Shown one piece after another: positions 46,251 to 57,580 of a stretch of 64,000 bases of DNA. The DNA is taken from contig CM028379.1 of NCBI GenBank assembly GCA_013146195.2, forward strand, positions 110,230,168 to 110,294,167. The letters run 5' to 3'. This DNA comes from Codonopsis lanceolata (Eukaryota > Streptophyta > Magnoliopsida > Asterales > Campanulaceae). The position numbers and the translations under genes were made by a program. The notes below the pieces were generated by a model. It worked only from the letters and a program-made list of their open reading frames with translations. It made no database searches and was not told where the DNA came from. Each line of letters begins with the position of its first letter. Position 1 is the stretch's first letter.

Positions 46251-46916
46251 CTTTTATTCTGAGAACACTTATGTTGACATTTGATTATTATTTCATTATC
46301 ATTTGAATAAATTGCAGTTTCATTTTGTTCCTTTTATATGTTAATTGGATGTTTCAATATGAAATTGCGTAGCATATATATTTTGATTAAAAGATGTCGT
46401 GGATATTGAATTGGCCCTCTCACACGGGTAATTCACCTTGTCGCCAGGTGGGCGAGCAAGTTGAGATAGTAAAAGTCTTTGGTACCTACAAAGGGAGGGT
46501 ACGCAAATGACATTACATTTATCGCCTTGGCATACGGCCAAGATGAGACCTTTTATAAGGTCGACTTCATATCCCAAGGAAAAGTCCGAATGTGAGATCT
46601 TAAAAGAGAGTAACTAGAAGAGTGACTGCTTTTAAGTACTCAAGTTAGACGCCAGAAGGGCGGCTAGACTAAGGTTCGTATGACGTTTGAGCATGACATT
46701 CCTGCTTCGTGTGGGAGTTCCGTCATAGCATACGCTTCATACTGTATGTGACTATAATGCGACTTAAGAAAGTGATTGAATGATCCCTGCTTCATCACTG
46801 TGTGAGTTCTAGTGATCAAATTCAGATCACAATTATACCCTATGTGACATAGAACTATATCATGAACTTGGACGTTGATGATGCTACTTTAGCATGCCGA
46901 CCAACTCTATCATACA
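46251..46916 (+). other. copia 3' non-coding region without 3' LTR
   Basis: No sequence like 40,671-41,146 follows the coding region. At 46,917 it passes directly into a second copy of the target LTR sequence. No gene is seen. Confidence 0.75.
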
Positions 46917-48344
46917 TATCAAAGTCCAAGCTTACACAATGAACCTTCTATCATACATCACAAATCATGGAAATCAACCTACACATGTTTCTTAGCAAGT
47001 TCACTCTTACTCAAAATAAAATCGCACAAAGCATGCATGTGTACTCATTGACCTCAAATAGCACCCTTGTTTTCCTTAGGGTCAATGAGCACCAAAAATC
47101 ATATAAGAAGAGTATAGTAGCTTACCTACAATCACCACTAAAAGTAAACAAATCAAACATGCAAAGGGTGGAATGGGTTCTCCTCATCCTTCTCTTCACT
47201 TCTGTGGTTGGGATTTGGAAATGGACTTCTCAAGCTTTGGCCACCATTGTTGATCACTCAAGAACTCTCAAGAACACTAAGAAAAATCTCCTAAACCTTC
47301 AAGAATGATCAGCCACGTTTTTGGAGAGAGATGGCAGAAAATGGAAGGCTTAGTGGGTGTGTTTGGTCACCCTATGGCTGAAAATGTGAGTGGGAGGAGT
47401 GGCCAATGCATGTTGATGCATGTTGATGTCTCTCCTTGCCAAGTGCCTTCCATGCACTCAAAACTCCCACAAGATGTAAGGCATGCAATGGTTGATAGTT
47501 AGGATGGTTTAAGAACTGAATATGGGGAGTTTATCATTTAGGGTAGGTGTGTGATTGGCCAAAAAGAAAGTCTAACACAAAATGAGTGGTCAACTATAGT
47601 AGACCAGAATTTGGGTCATTTTACAAAATCTTCCTGTACCGAAATATACGTCCTAAAATTACACAAAAGGTATTTTTAGAAAGCTATATGAGTTTAGTTT
47701 CTAACGCATCAAACGGATCTGAATTCTGAGTTTCCTACACAAAGTTATGGCCAAAATACTACAAACCTATCGTGGCCTTCGGAAATACGCGAATTTCCGA
47801 AAATCAAATTCGAGGGTGTGTAAACGTTTACACGACCACTCAAAAATGATTCTAAGTTAATTCCCCAAGGTCCCCTAGTCATCTAGGGTCAAAATAATAC
47901 CAACCGAAAAAGTCGTACAAAGAAGAAGAACGACAAGAAGTAAAGTAGCAATCAAACCGTCGATTCGACAAGCATTCAAACAAGATTTAAATCATGTTAA
48001 GGATGTTATGAATGATCTCTAATACTTACATATATGCATCCATCTAGAAGTATAACACATCTAAACATGTTATTTAATCATCATGTAAAGATCTAGGACC
48101 AAATCGAGGTCAGTAACACAAAACCCGAGTAAACTCTCAATCGCGTCGCATTTCGACTATCGTCGAGTTATGACTTGTGACTTTAGCAAGTTAACAACTA
48201 AATGACATCTCTTAAAAGTATTTTGGTCTTAATGTGATCTCTCATACACATCTAGACTCTCTCAGAAATCAAATAAGCGATCAACAAGGGAAGAAGTGCG
48301 AGCATTGCACGCAATTCAAGCTAACCGGGAATCGGGGTCTTACA
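46917..48344 (-). mobile_element. LTR-A, 5' portion
   Basis: The minus-strand start is TGTAAGACCCCGATTCCCGG at 48,344. Its lower part (46,917-47,645) repeats 39,947-40,670. It sits inside the 3' LTR of the chromovirus: the outside sequence TTACACAAAGCC continues the LTR, compared with 59,297. Confidence 0.78.
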
Positions 48345-48584
48345 TTACACAAAGCCAAAATCATAACTTGACATGGAAATCATAAAATCCTACATACTTT
48401 TCATATGAAGAATTGAAGAATTCTACTTCACTAGAAGTGTTCCTAAGCATGATTAGAACAACTATAATGAAGGAAACATGTTATAATATTGAACATGAAA
48501 TTCTGGGAATTCAAAACTCACATAAAGCATATGAATAATGGTTGGAAGGAAGAACAAATCAAGGATTGTTGAAGAGGAGGGCAA
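48345..48584 (-). mobile_element. Chromovirus G1 3' LTR, middle fragment
   Basis: It matches 59,297-59,533 of the G1 5' LTR. It is bounded on the left by the insertion of LTR-A and on the right by the solo LTR. The rest of the LTR 3' end is not found in the window. Confidence 0.75.
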
Positions 48585-51500
48585 TGTGACGACCCGACCC
48601 GGAACCCGAGGTGGAATCACAAGTCAAGTCGTCCAAATAGGACAACAATACATGCAAAGACTCAATTATAGAAAACGACGTGACGCAACATTGTAGATGA
48701 AGCGCGACTCGGCACCAAAAGGCCGGAATAATTTAAAACTTTTTAAAGCTGATATAGCAATTAAAGACAAGTATACCAATTCATCAACGACTTTACTACC
48801 GGAACCCAACACTACACAGTTCATGCAAATATACCTCGACGGCTACAACATGCCAGAGAACAACATAAATAAATAAGAGCTAAAATAATGCCCAGCGGAA
48901 GTTTTAAAACATGTGAACCATACTACATCTATACAAGGCTCGGCGTACATGCGCCGGCACTCAAAATAGAATACAAGTATAGGCATAAATACAAATAAAC
49001 AAAGTTCCCAAGCGAAGTCTAAATGACTTGCTAATCCCAACGTCCTTACAAAAGAGAACAAAATAAGGACATCTATAAACAACAACCTCGTCGCGTGTGA
49101 TCACGGACAAGCACGACCCTGCAACGCCTCAACGGGATGTACCTGGACAACTCGGATCTAAAGCAGTAAAAGGGAGGGGGTAAGTTATAAAGACTTTGTG
49201 AGTTAACAATTACGCATGTCATGGCATTATGCAACATACATAGCAAGATATCATCTTTAATATCAAGTCACTCAAAGCATTCATTTATATAAACACTTAA
49301 ATCACATATCCATGGTAGCACATTGTTTCACATAAGTGCTATAAAGTAAATCACATATAAGGAGGATATGTTATGGAACCGGTGCCGCTACGTAGCTCCT
49401 GCAATACACAACGTTAACATTTCGTGCCAATGATACCCGTGATGAGTGTATCAAAGTACCGAGTTCTCTACTCGGGTACCAAGCTCTCTCCTTGGTAATT
49501 AGGCTTGCCAATGTGCTCTATTGGTTACAGCAAAGGGGCTACTTCCCCACTGTGGCCAACAATGGAGGGGTGTGTGATAAAAACCCGGTATAACAACCCA
49601 TCACTATCACGAGTCCCATAACTCGTGACGGCGATGCATTGTCACACCATTGACTCAACCAAATATGCCAGCTGGACTAATGCAATGCCAAGTAGATGTT
49701 TACTCGTCATATAATCTCAAATAAGGAACAAGTTCGACAAGAGCGAACTTATTCAACAAGTAGTTGTTTACTCATTTAAGGAATCAAATAAGAATTCGAC
49801 AAGAGTGAATTCAACATGTCAAATAGATACATCATTCTACAACATGCTCTCAATTATGCATTTGCTTCACACAATCACATAAACCACATAAGAACTCAAT
49901 CGAGTCTTATAAGCACTCATATCAAACATGCCCTTCAATCCATCCCAAAGTCACGTAAGCTAATATATTAGTCTAACGCACTACAAACGTCGTAGGGATT
50001 GAATGTGGAGTCGGTATTGTTCAATAACTCCCTAATCTCGACTCCGGTGAGTCATTACTAAAATTCAACCAAGTAGAGCATTAATACTATATGTATCACA
50101 TTGCCCTTTTCTAAGTTCTCCGTTCATTTAGAACTCGATAACTAAGCCGTTCATGACCTTAAACTAGCCATAAACACATTCCCGAGATGCAAACCCTAGA
50201 TTCGGTGATTTCGTGAAACATACAATTGAAACATATTCCTTCACAAGAGTTGTTCCTAAGCTCATTATAAACAACATTCATGCTTTGCATAAAGTCAAAA
50301 TCACAACTTCAATAAGAATTCATAAAATCCTACACATATTTCAAAGGTTGAATTGGTAGTTTCTTCTTCACAAAAAGTGTTCATAATCATTAATAGAACA
50401 ACTATAATGAAGGGGTCATGTTATTTTATTGAACATGAAAATTTCTGGGAATTGTCACTCACCTTAGTCCTAAGATTAATGGAGGAAAGGATGATCAGAG
50501 CAAGGATTGTTGTAGAGGAGATCAAGGCCTTCGATTTGGCGGTCTCGGATTGCCGATCGGACCACTGGAACTCCGGGAAATGGTCTCTCAAGCTAGGGTT
50601 ACCTCCATGGACGAAAATGGAGTCTAAGCTCTGAATCTCTGAAGCTTTGTTGAACACAAATGGCTGAATTTGGCTGAAAATGGTTTATATACTTACCATA
50701 TAGACCCTAATCCATGTGAAGGGGGTTATAGGCCTTCTAATTGGCTTAGGGAGGATGGCCTTTGATAAGGAATGATCCAAAGGCTTAGAAGGGTTGTAGG
50801 AGAGTCAACAAAGAGGGGCTTGACTCACTTTGGTCGGCCAAGGGCAAGGGCACAAGGGTCACCAACCAAAACCACTCAAAAAACTCACCAAAGCTGAAAC
50901 TGCCTTGATGCGGTCGCATCAAAATTTGACCATGCGAGCGCATAGTTTCTGCTCACAGATTCTGAATATTTTCACTTGCTCTCAGCATCTCAATGCGAGC
51001 CAATGCCCAAAACCCAATGCGGCCGCGAGGTTCATGACTTAAACTTGATCTAAACATGTCCTAAATGATTCCAAACTCATGGGCAACAATCCTAAGGTGT
51101 AACCCAACTCAAAAAAAGTCGGAAACACACCCGAAACACATCCGAATCAAGTTAAAACATGGCTGGAACCACTCGACAATTGGCCAACGAATCAAACACG
51201 AATCAAACCCAACTTAATCTAGGATAACTTCAACATGTATTAGGCTTGTTTAAACATGGTTATGGCTTGTATTTGAGGCCTGGAACTCACACGAACATCT
51301 CTCGAGACGAAAAGAAGGCAATACAAGCAATAGTGAACAAACTCAAAACACAAATGAAGCAACGAAGCTTCTAAACTTCCAACCAAGCATACAACAACTA
51401 AGATGAACATTCTAAGTCATAAATGCAAGGTAATAAGACTCCAATGAGACTTATTTAGGTGCTGTCATGATACGATAAACACTCGAAACATCAACAACAA

Positions 51501-51655
51501 CAAGGCATGCAACGCATGGAAGACCATTACTCTATTATGACCTTAACCAACACAATGCAAGTAAGATATGCATGAAATGAAGTCTCTAACATGTCAAGAC
51601 CTACTATAAACATGTTATAATGATGAAAAACATGAAATCGGTTTGGGTTCTCACA
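48585..51655 (-). mobile_element. Solo chromovirus LTR with target-site duplication
   Basis: 3,071 bp. The minus-strand start is TGTGAGAACCC at 51,655 and the end GGGTCGGGTCGTCACA at 48,585. GGCAA lies on both sides (48,580-48,584 and 51,656-51,660). No internal sequence is present. A TATATAAA motif is at 50,691-50,684, with a GC-rich block at about 50,530-50,580 downstream of it. Confidence 0.93.
50684..50691 (-). promoter_or_regulatory. TATA box of solo chromovirus LTR
   Basis: The minus strand reads TATATAAA. Aligned positions in sister LTRs read TATAAAAG (51,816), TATAAAAT (59,689) and TATATAGG (62,541). Confidence 0.6.
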
Positions 51656-52761
51656 GGCAAGGCCTTCGATTCGGCGGTCTCGGATCGCCGATCGGGTTAC
51701 TGGAACTACGGCAAATGTTCACACAAGCTATGGAGCTTCTCAAGAACGAAAATCGAGGCTTATGAACTCAGCAAATGGAGCTTGATGGTCACAAATGGCT
51801 GAAAATGGCTTTTATATGGTTCATGTAAACCACAATCCATGTGAAATGGGTTATAAGAGTTTCTATTGGCCAAGGCTTGCTAGCCATTGATAACAACTCA
51901 TCCAAGGGCTTAGAGGGCTTGGACTAGGGTCAACAAAGGGGGCTTGAGTCACTAAAGACGGCCAAGGGGCAAGGGCATGGTAGACATCAACCAAAACTTG
52001 CGAAAATTCCCGTATGTAGGAATTGCTGGACCATGCGGTCGCTTCCCTCTTGGACCATGCGAGCGCATGGTCCTGTCCTTCAAGCCAGGCCATTTTTGTG
52101 ATTGCTCTCAACATCTCATGCGAGCCACTGATAAGAAAGCCATGCGGACGCAAGGTTCAGAAGGTAAACAAGTTCTAAACTTGTCCTAAATGATCTCAAA
52201 CTCATGGGAAACCATTCTAAGGTGCAACCCAAGTCAAAACAAGTCGGAAACACATCCGAACAACATCCGAAACAAGTAAAAACATGGCTCAAATCACGCG
52301 ACGAATGGCCAACGAATCAAACACAATTCAAACTCAACTCAAACTAGGATAACTTGAACATGAATAAGGCTTGTTTAAACATGAATATGACTTGCATACA
52401 AGGCCTAGAACTCATATGAACATCTCGCAAGACGAAACACAAGCAATACAAGCAACTAAGGAAAACCCCAAAACTCAAACGAAGCAACAAAGCTTCGAAA
52501 CTTTCAACCAAGCATACTATGATCAAGATGAACATTATAAGTCATATATGCAAGGTACTAAGACTCCAATGGGACTTAGTTAAGTGCAAACATGCTAAGA
52601 TGAACACTCAAAGCATTAACGACAAAGCATGCAACGCATGGAAGGCAATCACACTACTATGATCTTAACCAACTTAATGCAAGCATGATATGAACAAAAT
52701 GAAGTCATACAATAAACATGTTATAATGATGTTATACATGTAATGGGTTTGGGTTCTCACA
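51656..52761 (-). mobile_element. Chromovirus G1 3' LTR, 5' portion
   Basis: It starts TGTGAGAACCC at 52,761 next to the polypurine tract of G1. It carries paired CG motifs (CATGCGGTCGC and CATGCGAGCGCATG near 52,031-52,070) and the TATA at 51,809-51,816. The sequence after the GGCAA duplication (AAGGCCTTCGATTCGGCGG) continues the LTR. Confidence 0.85.
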
Positions 52762-52778
52762 TCCTCCCCCACTTAAAG
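52762..52778 (-). other. Polypurine tract of chromovirus G1
   Basis: The minus strand reads TTTAAGTGGGGGAGGA just before the LTR. The pol stop codon TAA (52,773-52,775) lies within it. An identical tract is at 63,483-63,499 in G2. Confidence 0.85.
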
Positions 52779-53667
52779 GAATTTAGTCCCTAAATTCATA
52801 CTAGTCATCTTGAATAGGTAAGGGTATTTCTCCCGCACATCAAGTTCAGTCTCCCACGTGGCTTCCTCAATATCATGATTCTTCCACAAGACCTTCACTA
52901 ACGGAATCCGCTTAGTCCTCAATACTTTCTCCTTGGCATCAAGAATCCTCACCGGTTTCTCAACGTAGGAAAGATCGGGCTCAAAGCTAATATCCTCATA
53001 AGTAAGAACATGTGATTCGTCCTTTCAAGTACTTACGAAGCATAGAAACATGAAACACATCATGGACAGCCGATATAGATGGTGGTAACGCAAGTTGATA
53101 AGCCAAAGATCCAATCCGCTCTAAGATCTCAAACGAACCAATAAATCTCGGTGAAAGTTTCCCTTTCTTCCCAAACCGCTTAGTACCGCGTCGGGGCGAT
53201 ACCTTCAAGAACACATAGTCAGCAACCTGAAACTCAAGATCACGTCTCCGGTTGTATGTGTAGCTTTTATGTCTACTCTGAGCTGTAAGCAATCTGTCTC
53301 TAATCAATTTCACACTCTCAACCGACTGTTGTACCATCTCTGAACCCCATAACCTAGCCTCACCAACCTCATCCCAGCAAATCTGTGATCGACACTTACG
53401 CCCATACAAAGCCTCATAAGGCGCCATCTCAATACTTGACTGATAACTGTTATTATACGCAAACTCAGCCAACAGTAGATGTGAATCCCAACTACCCCTG
53501 AAATCCATAGCACACGCACGTAACATATCCTCTAAAATTTGTATCAATCTCTCAGACTGACCATCTAACTGTGGGTGAAAAGTAGTAATGAAGTTCAACT
53601 TTGTACCCAAAGCCTCCTGCAAAGAATGCCAAAACCTCGAAGTGAATCTAGGGCCCCTATCTGACAC
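52773..53667 (-). pseudogene. Chromovirus G1 integrase C-terminus and chromodomain
   Basis: The frame 53,667-52,996 has MSDRGPRFTSRFW with the second catalytic Asp, HPQLDGQSERLIQILE with the Glu, then the GPF/Y-type module (GKLSPRFIGSFEILERIG) and PSISAVHDVFHVSMLRKY. After a frameshift near 53,020, remaining codons down to 52,773 match the intact chromodomain of G2 (KVLWKNHDIEEATWE). Chromodomains of this kind target integration to heterochromatin in Tekay/Del-type chromoviruses. Confidence 0.88.
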
Positions 53668-55731
53668 AATGATAACCGGTACACCATGTAATTAATCTCA
53701 CAATCTCCTGAATGTACAACACTGCCAACTGACTCAAATTGTAAGAAATCGCAATAGGTATAAAATGAGAAGATTTAGTTAACCTATCAATGACAACCCA
53801 AACTGCATCAAAGCCTCTACGAGTGTGTGGCAACCCTGTAACAAAATCCATGGTAATATGCTCCCACTTCCACTCCGGAATCTCAAGTGGTGAAGTAAAC
53901 CAGCAGGTCTCTGGTGCTCAGCCTTAACCTGCTGACACGTCAAACATCTAGAAACATACTCAGCTATCTCCCTCTTCATACCATTCCACCAAAACTGCCT
54001 CTTCAAGTCATGGTACATCTTAGTACTACCCGGATGTATCGTATACTTGGCCTTGTGAGCCTCATCAAGAACCATACGTTTCACTCCATCGGAAGAAGGA
54101 ATGTAAACCCTATTCTGAAATGTCAAGATCCCACCACTGTTCATCGCGAACTCGGGTGTATTATTCTCACCCATTCCATCGATAATCTTCCTCAAATTCG
54201 GATTAGTAGCTTGAGCTTCCTTGATCAACCCAAATAAAACTGGTGTAGCACGAACACTAGCAAAGAGAACAATAAGCTCACTCACAACAGGACTCCATTC
54301 ACGGACATCCTCAAGCATCTTCCATTCCCTCATCATCAAACAAGACATGTAGGATCTCCTACTCAAAGCATCCGCAACTACATTCGCTTTCCTTGGATGG
54401 TATACGATAGTAAAATCGTGATCCTTAAGCTTTTCCATCCATCGCCTCTGTCTCATATTCAACTCCTTTTGTGAGAAAAGGTATTTCAGACTCTTATGAT
54501 CCGTATACACTTGAAACTTAGCTCCATAAAGATAGTGTTTCCACTTGTGAAGCGCAAAGATAATAGCTGTTAACTCAAGATCATGTGTCGGATAATTGTG
54601 CTCATATGGTGACAACTTCCTAGAAGCATAGGCAATAACCTTCCCGTTCTGCATAAGCACACAACCCAAACCTTCTAACGAAGCATCACTATAAACCACG
54701 AAGTTATCACAACCACTAGGCAATGCTAAAATAGGAGTTGTAGTCAATCTCCTCTTCAATTCCTGAAAACTAGCCTCGCACTTGTCACTCCAAATAAAAG
54801 CAGACTTCTTCTGAGTAAGATTGGTCATAAGAGTAGCAATCTTGGAAAATCCCTTAATAAACCTACGGTAATAACCCGCCAAGCCCAAGAAACTACGGAC
54901 TTCGGTCACCGTACTAGGAGCCTTACACTTGGTAACAGCCTCAACCTTTGATGGATCCACCGCAATACCATCACCAGACACAACATGCCCAAGAAAAGCA
55001 ACCTGTTCTAGACAAAACGCACACCTGCTAAACTTAGCAAAAAGCTGTTTCTTACGCAACAGAGAAAGAACCTCTCTCAAATGATTCTCATGCTCCTCTC
55101 GTGACTTCGAGTACACGAAGATATCATCAATGAACACCACTACAAAACAATCAAGGTACTCATGAAACACCTTATTCATCAAGTCCATGAAAACGACAGG
55201 CACGTTTGTCAAACCAAACGGCATCACAACAAACTCATAATGGCCATAACGCGAACGAAAGGCTGTCTTCGGGACATCCTCCGCCCGAACCCTCAACTGG
55301 TGGTAACCACTCCTCAAGTCTAACTTGGAATACACAATAGACCCCTGAAGCTGATCAATGAGATCATCAATGTGAGGTAAGGGATACTTATTCTTTATAG
55401 TAACCTGGTTCAACTGACGATAGTCAATGCACAACCGTAAACTACCATCCTTCTTCTTCACAAATAACACCGGTGTACCCCACGGAGATACGCTCGGTTT
55501 AATAAACTCCCTATCCAGAAGTTCCTGCAACTGCTCCTTCAACTCTCTCAACTCAGCTGGAGCCATCCTATAAGGTGCTCTAGAGATAGGTGAAGTCCCT
55601 GGCAATACCTCAATGCAAAACTCTAACTCTCGGTCCGGAGGTAATGCATAATCAGTCGAAAAGACATCTGAAAATTCATTAACTACCGGTACATCTTCTA
55701 TATTAACAATAGACATGCTAGTATCAAGCAC
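53657..55731 (-). pseudogene. Chromovirus G1 reverse transcriptase, RNase H, integrase N-terminus
   Basis: A 650-codon frame. RT has SPWGTPVLFVKKKDGSLRLC, RSGYHQLRVRAEDVPKTAFR and the catalytic FIDDIFVYS. RNase H has FVVYSDASLEGLGCVLMQ, YPTHDLELTAIIFAL and YTDHKSLKYLF. The integrase HHCC finger is in HKAKYTIHPGSTKMYHDL with CLTCQQVK. A one-base loss near 53,890 shifts frame into the core start (MDFVTGLPHTRRGFDAVWVV, 53,851-53,657), and a small insertion near 53,690 shifts it again. All RT and RNase H acidic residues seem present, so decay is recent. Confidence 0.93.
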
Positions 55732-55833
55732 ACAAGCAATCTACCCCATACACCCTTGAGATAGAAGTTTCCTAGCCCGCAAAGCAGAAATAACATGTAT
55801 ACCATTCAAAGCATGATCACCCGTAAATAGAAA

Positions 55834-56424
55834 CTACGGAATACTGGGCATGGCAAAACTAACCCTCTTGCGACGGCAATCTACTAAAGCATGGTAAACA
55901 CAAAGCCAATCCATACCCAATATCACATCAAAATCCCAAATAGGGAATACTACCAAATCCGCATGCAAAACCCGATCACAAATAAGTACATCACAACTCC
56001 TATAGACCTCAGACGCCAACATACAATCACCCAACGGTGTAGACACCACAAGAACATAAGGCAACTGAGCAGGCAATACACATAAATTATCTATAAAATG
56101 TGATGCGACATATGAATGAGTAGACCCTGGATCTATAAGAACTCGAGCTCTATGACTGAAAACTGAGAGAGTACCTCCTATCACAGAAGTAGACCCTGAA
56201 ACACCACGCTGATCAAGCGCAAAAACACGAGCTTGCGCCTTAGGACGCCCATCACTATCCCTCTTGTTCCCTGACTGTGAAACAGAACCCACTGACTGAC
56301 TAACACCAGCCTTAGGACAATCTCTCCTTATATGACCCGTCTCACCACACCCCTGACACTTGGCAGTCTTAGTCCAACACTGCGTAACTGCGTGTCCCGT
56401 GCGGTGACAATAAGAACTTATCAC
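55834..56424 (-). pseudogene. Chromovirus G1 gag zinc knuckle and protease
   Basis: It has two knuckle-like motifs, CHRTGHAVTQC and CQGCGETGHIRRDC. The protease active site reads LIDPGSTHSY, where Pro replaces the usual Ser/Thr after Asp, and the flap-side ILGMDWL is present. In-frame stops lie at about 55,834 and about 55,740, between protease and RT, so the polyprotein cannot be made. This segment is offset from the upstream gag frame. Confidence 0.88.
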
Positions 56425-57472
56425 AGAACTGTTCCTCTGTCCTTGTTGCCCCTGAGAAGATGGAGCGCGACTATCCCGACTCTCAGACGGCTATCTAGAC
56501 TGCCCACCAGACTGCTGTCTACCCTGGCCATCGTTGCGACGGTTGCCCCGACGGTCTGACCGATTCCCCAATCTTGGCCTCTCCCGAATCTTTGCGAGGC
56601 CACTGCGATGGCTAGCTGCTTCTTTGTGAAGCTGCCAGAAGGCTTCTGCCAGTGCTCCTCAATATCTCTCTCTATCTCATAGGCACGATCTACCGCACCC
56701 CGATAATCTGCCAACTGAAGAGACAATAGTTGCCTCCTAAACTTGGTCTTCAAACCATTAACAAACTTAAGAACCCTCTGGGACTCATCTCGTACAACAT
56801 GTGCACAATACCGCGACAACTCAATGAACTTAGACGAATACTGAGCCACAGACATAGAACCCTGCTCCAAATCTTGGAACTCCTTCTTCCTCCTCTGCCT
56901 CACTACCATCGGCACATAAGAAGCCCTGAACTCCCTCTCGAAGTTAGGCCACACTCTAGGAACCCGATTCAGATTCCAGCTAGCAAGCAAGACTTTCCAC
57001 CAATGGTTGGCGGCTCCCCTCAGCTTATACACCGCCAATACAACCTTTTCTTCCTCAGTGCAGTCCAGAGCTGTAAAAATCTTCTCTAAGTCTTCTAGCC
57101 ACAACTCATCAATACTAGCATCAGACTCTCCCTCGAAAGATGGAGGTTTCATTTTCAAGAATATCTCCAAAGTAGCGTTGTTCCTCACTCTAGGATCAAC
57201 GAGCACATCATTATGAGGCGGCGGCTCCCTCGCCTCTGGTTCTGGTGGTGGTGGTGGTGCAAGTTGTAAACCCCCTGGCCAACCTCCCTGGGCCATCTTG
57301 GCCATCAAAGCAAGTATACGGCGATACATGTCCGCCATCTGCTAGGGTCAACCTGCTCCTGCTCTGGAGGTCTGTCACCCTGCCTATTCTGTCTATCATC
57401 CCTACCAACACAGCCTCCTTGGCTAGGACCAGTACCTCCGGTGTTCGTACCATGACAAGTCTCCACCATCGT
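56421..57472 (-). pseudogene. Chromovirus G1 gag
   Basis: 305 codons from 57,338, with KMKPPSFEGESDASIDELWL, LRGAANHWWKVLL and EFRASYVPMVVRQRRKKEF, the retrotransposon gag (PF03732-type) core. The likely true start is the ATG at 57,472 (MVETCHGTNTGG) in another frame, meeting this one by a one-base shift near 57,340. Near 56,560 the frame drifts out before the zinc knuckle, another shift. Pro/Glu-rich PPPPPEPEAREPPP precedes the core. Confidence 0.85.
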
Positions 57473-57580
57473 GAACCTATAAGCAATCACTCGACGTTAG
57501 AATTCACACAAAGAACCAACCCACCTAGGCCATGGAACCTATCCTGGCCGATAGCTAACCTATAAAGCTCTAATACCAAC
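57473..57580 (-). other. Leader and primer-binding site of chromovirus G1
   Basis: Next to the LTR the minus strand reads G then TTGGTATTAGAGC (57,567-57,579), the initiator-Met type site with one C-to-T change. Confidence 0.85.

Noticed and set aside
50908..50950. CG palindromes as restriction-modification or phage sites
   Set aside because: Plant chromatin context; several versions per LTR fit a repeated LTR motif rather than enzyme targets.
51863..52153. 96-codon ORF shared with 59,735-60,025 in chromovirus LTRs
   Set aside because: Same LTR position in two copies; the shared frame is due to LTR identity, and other LTR copies lack it.
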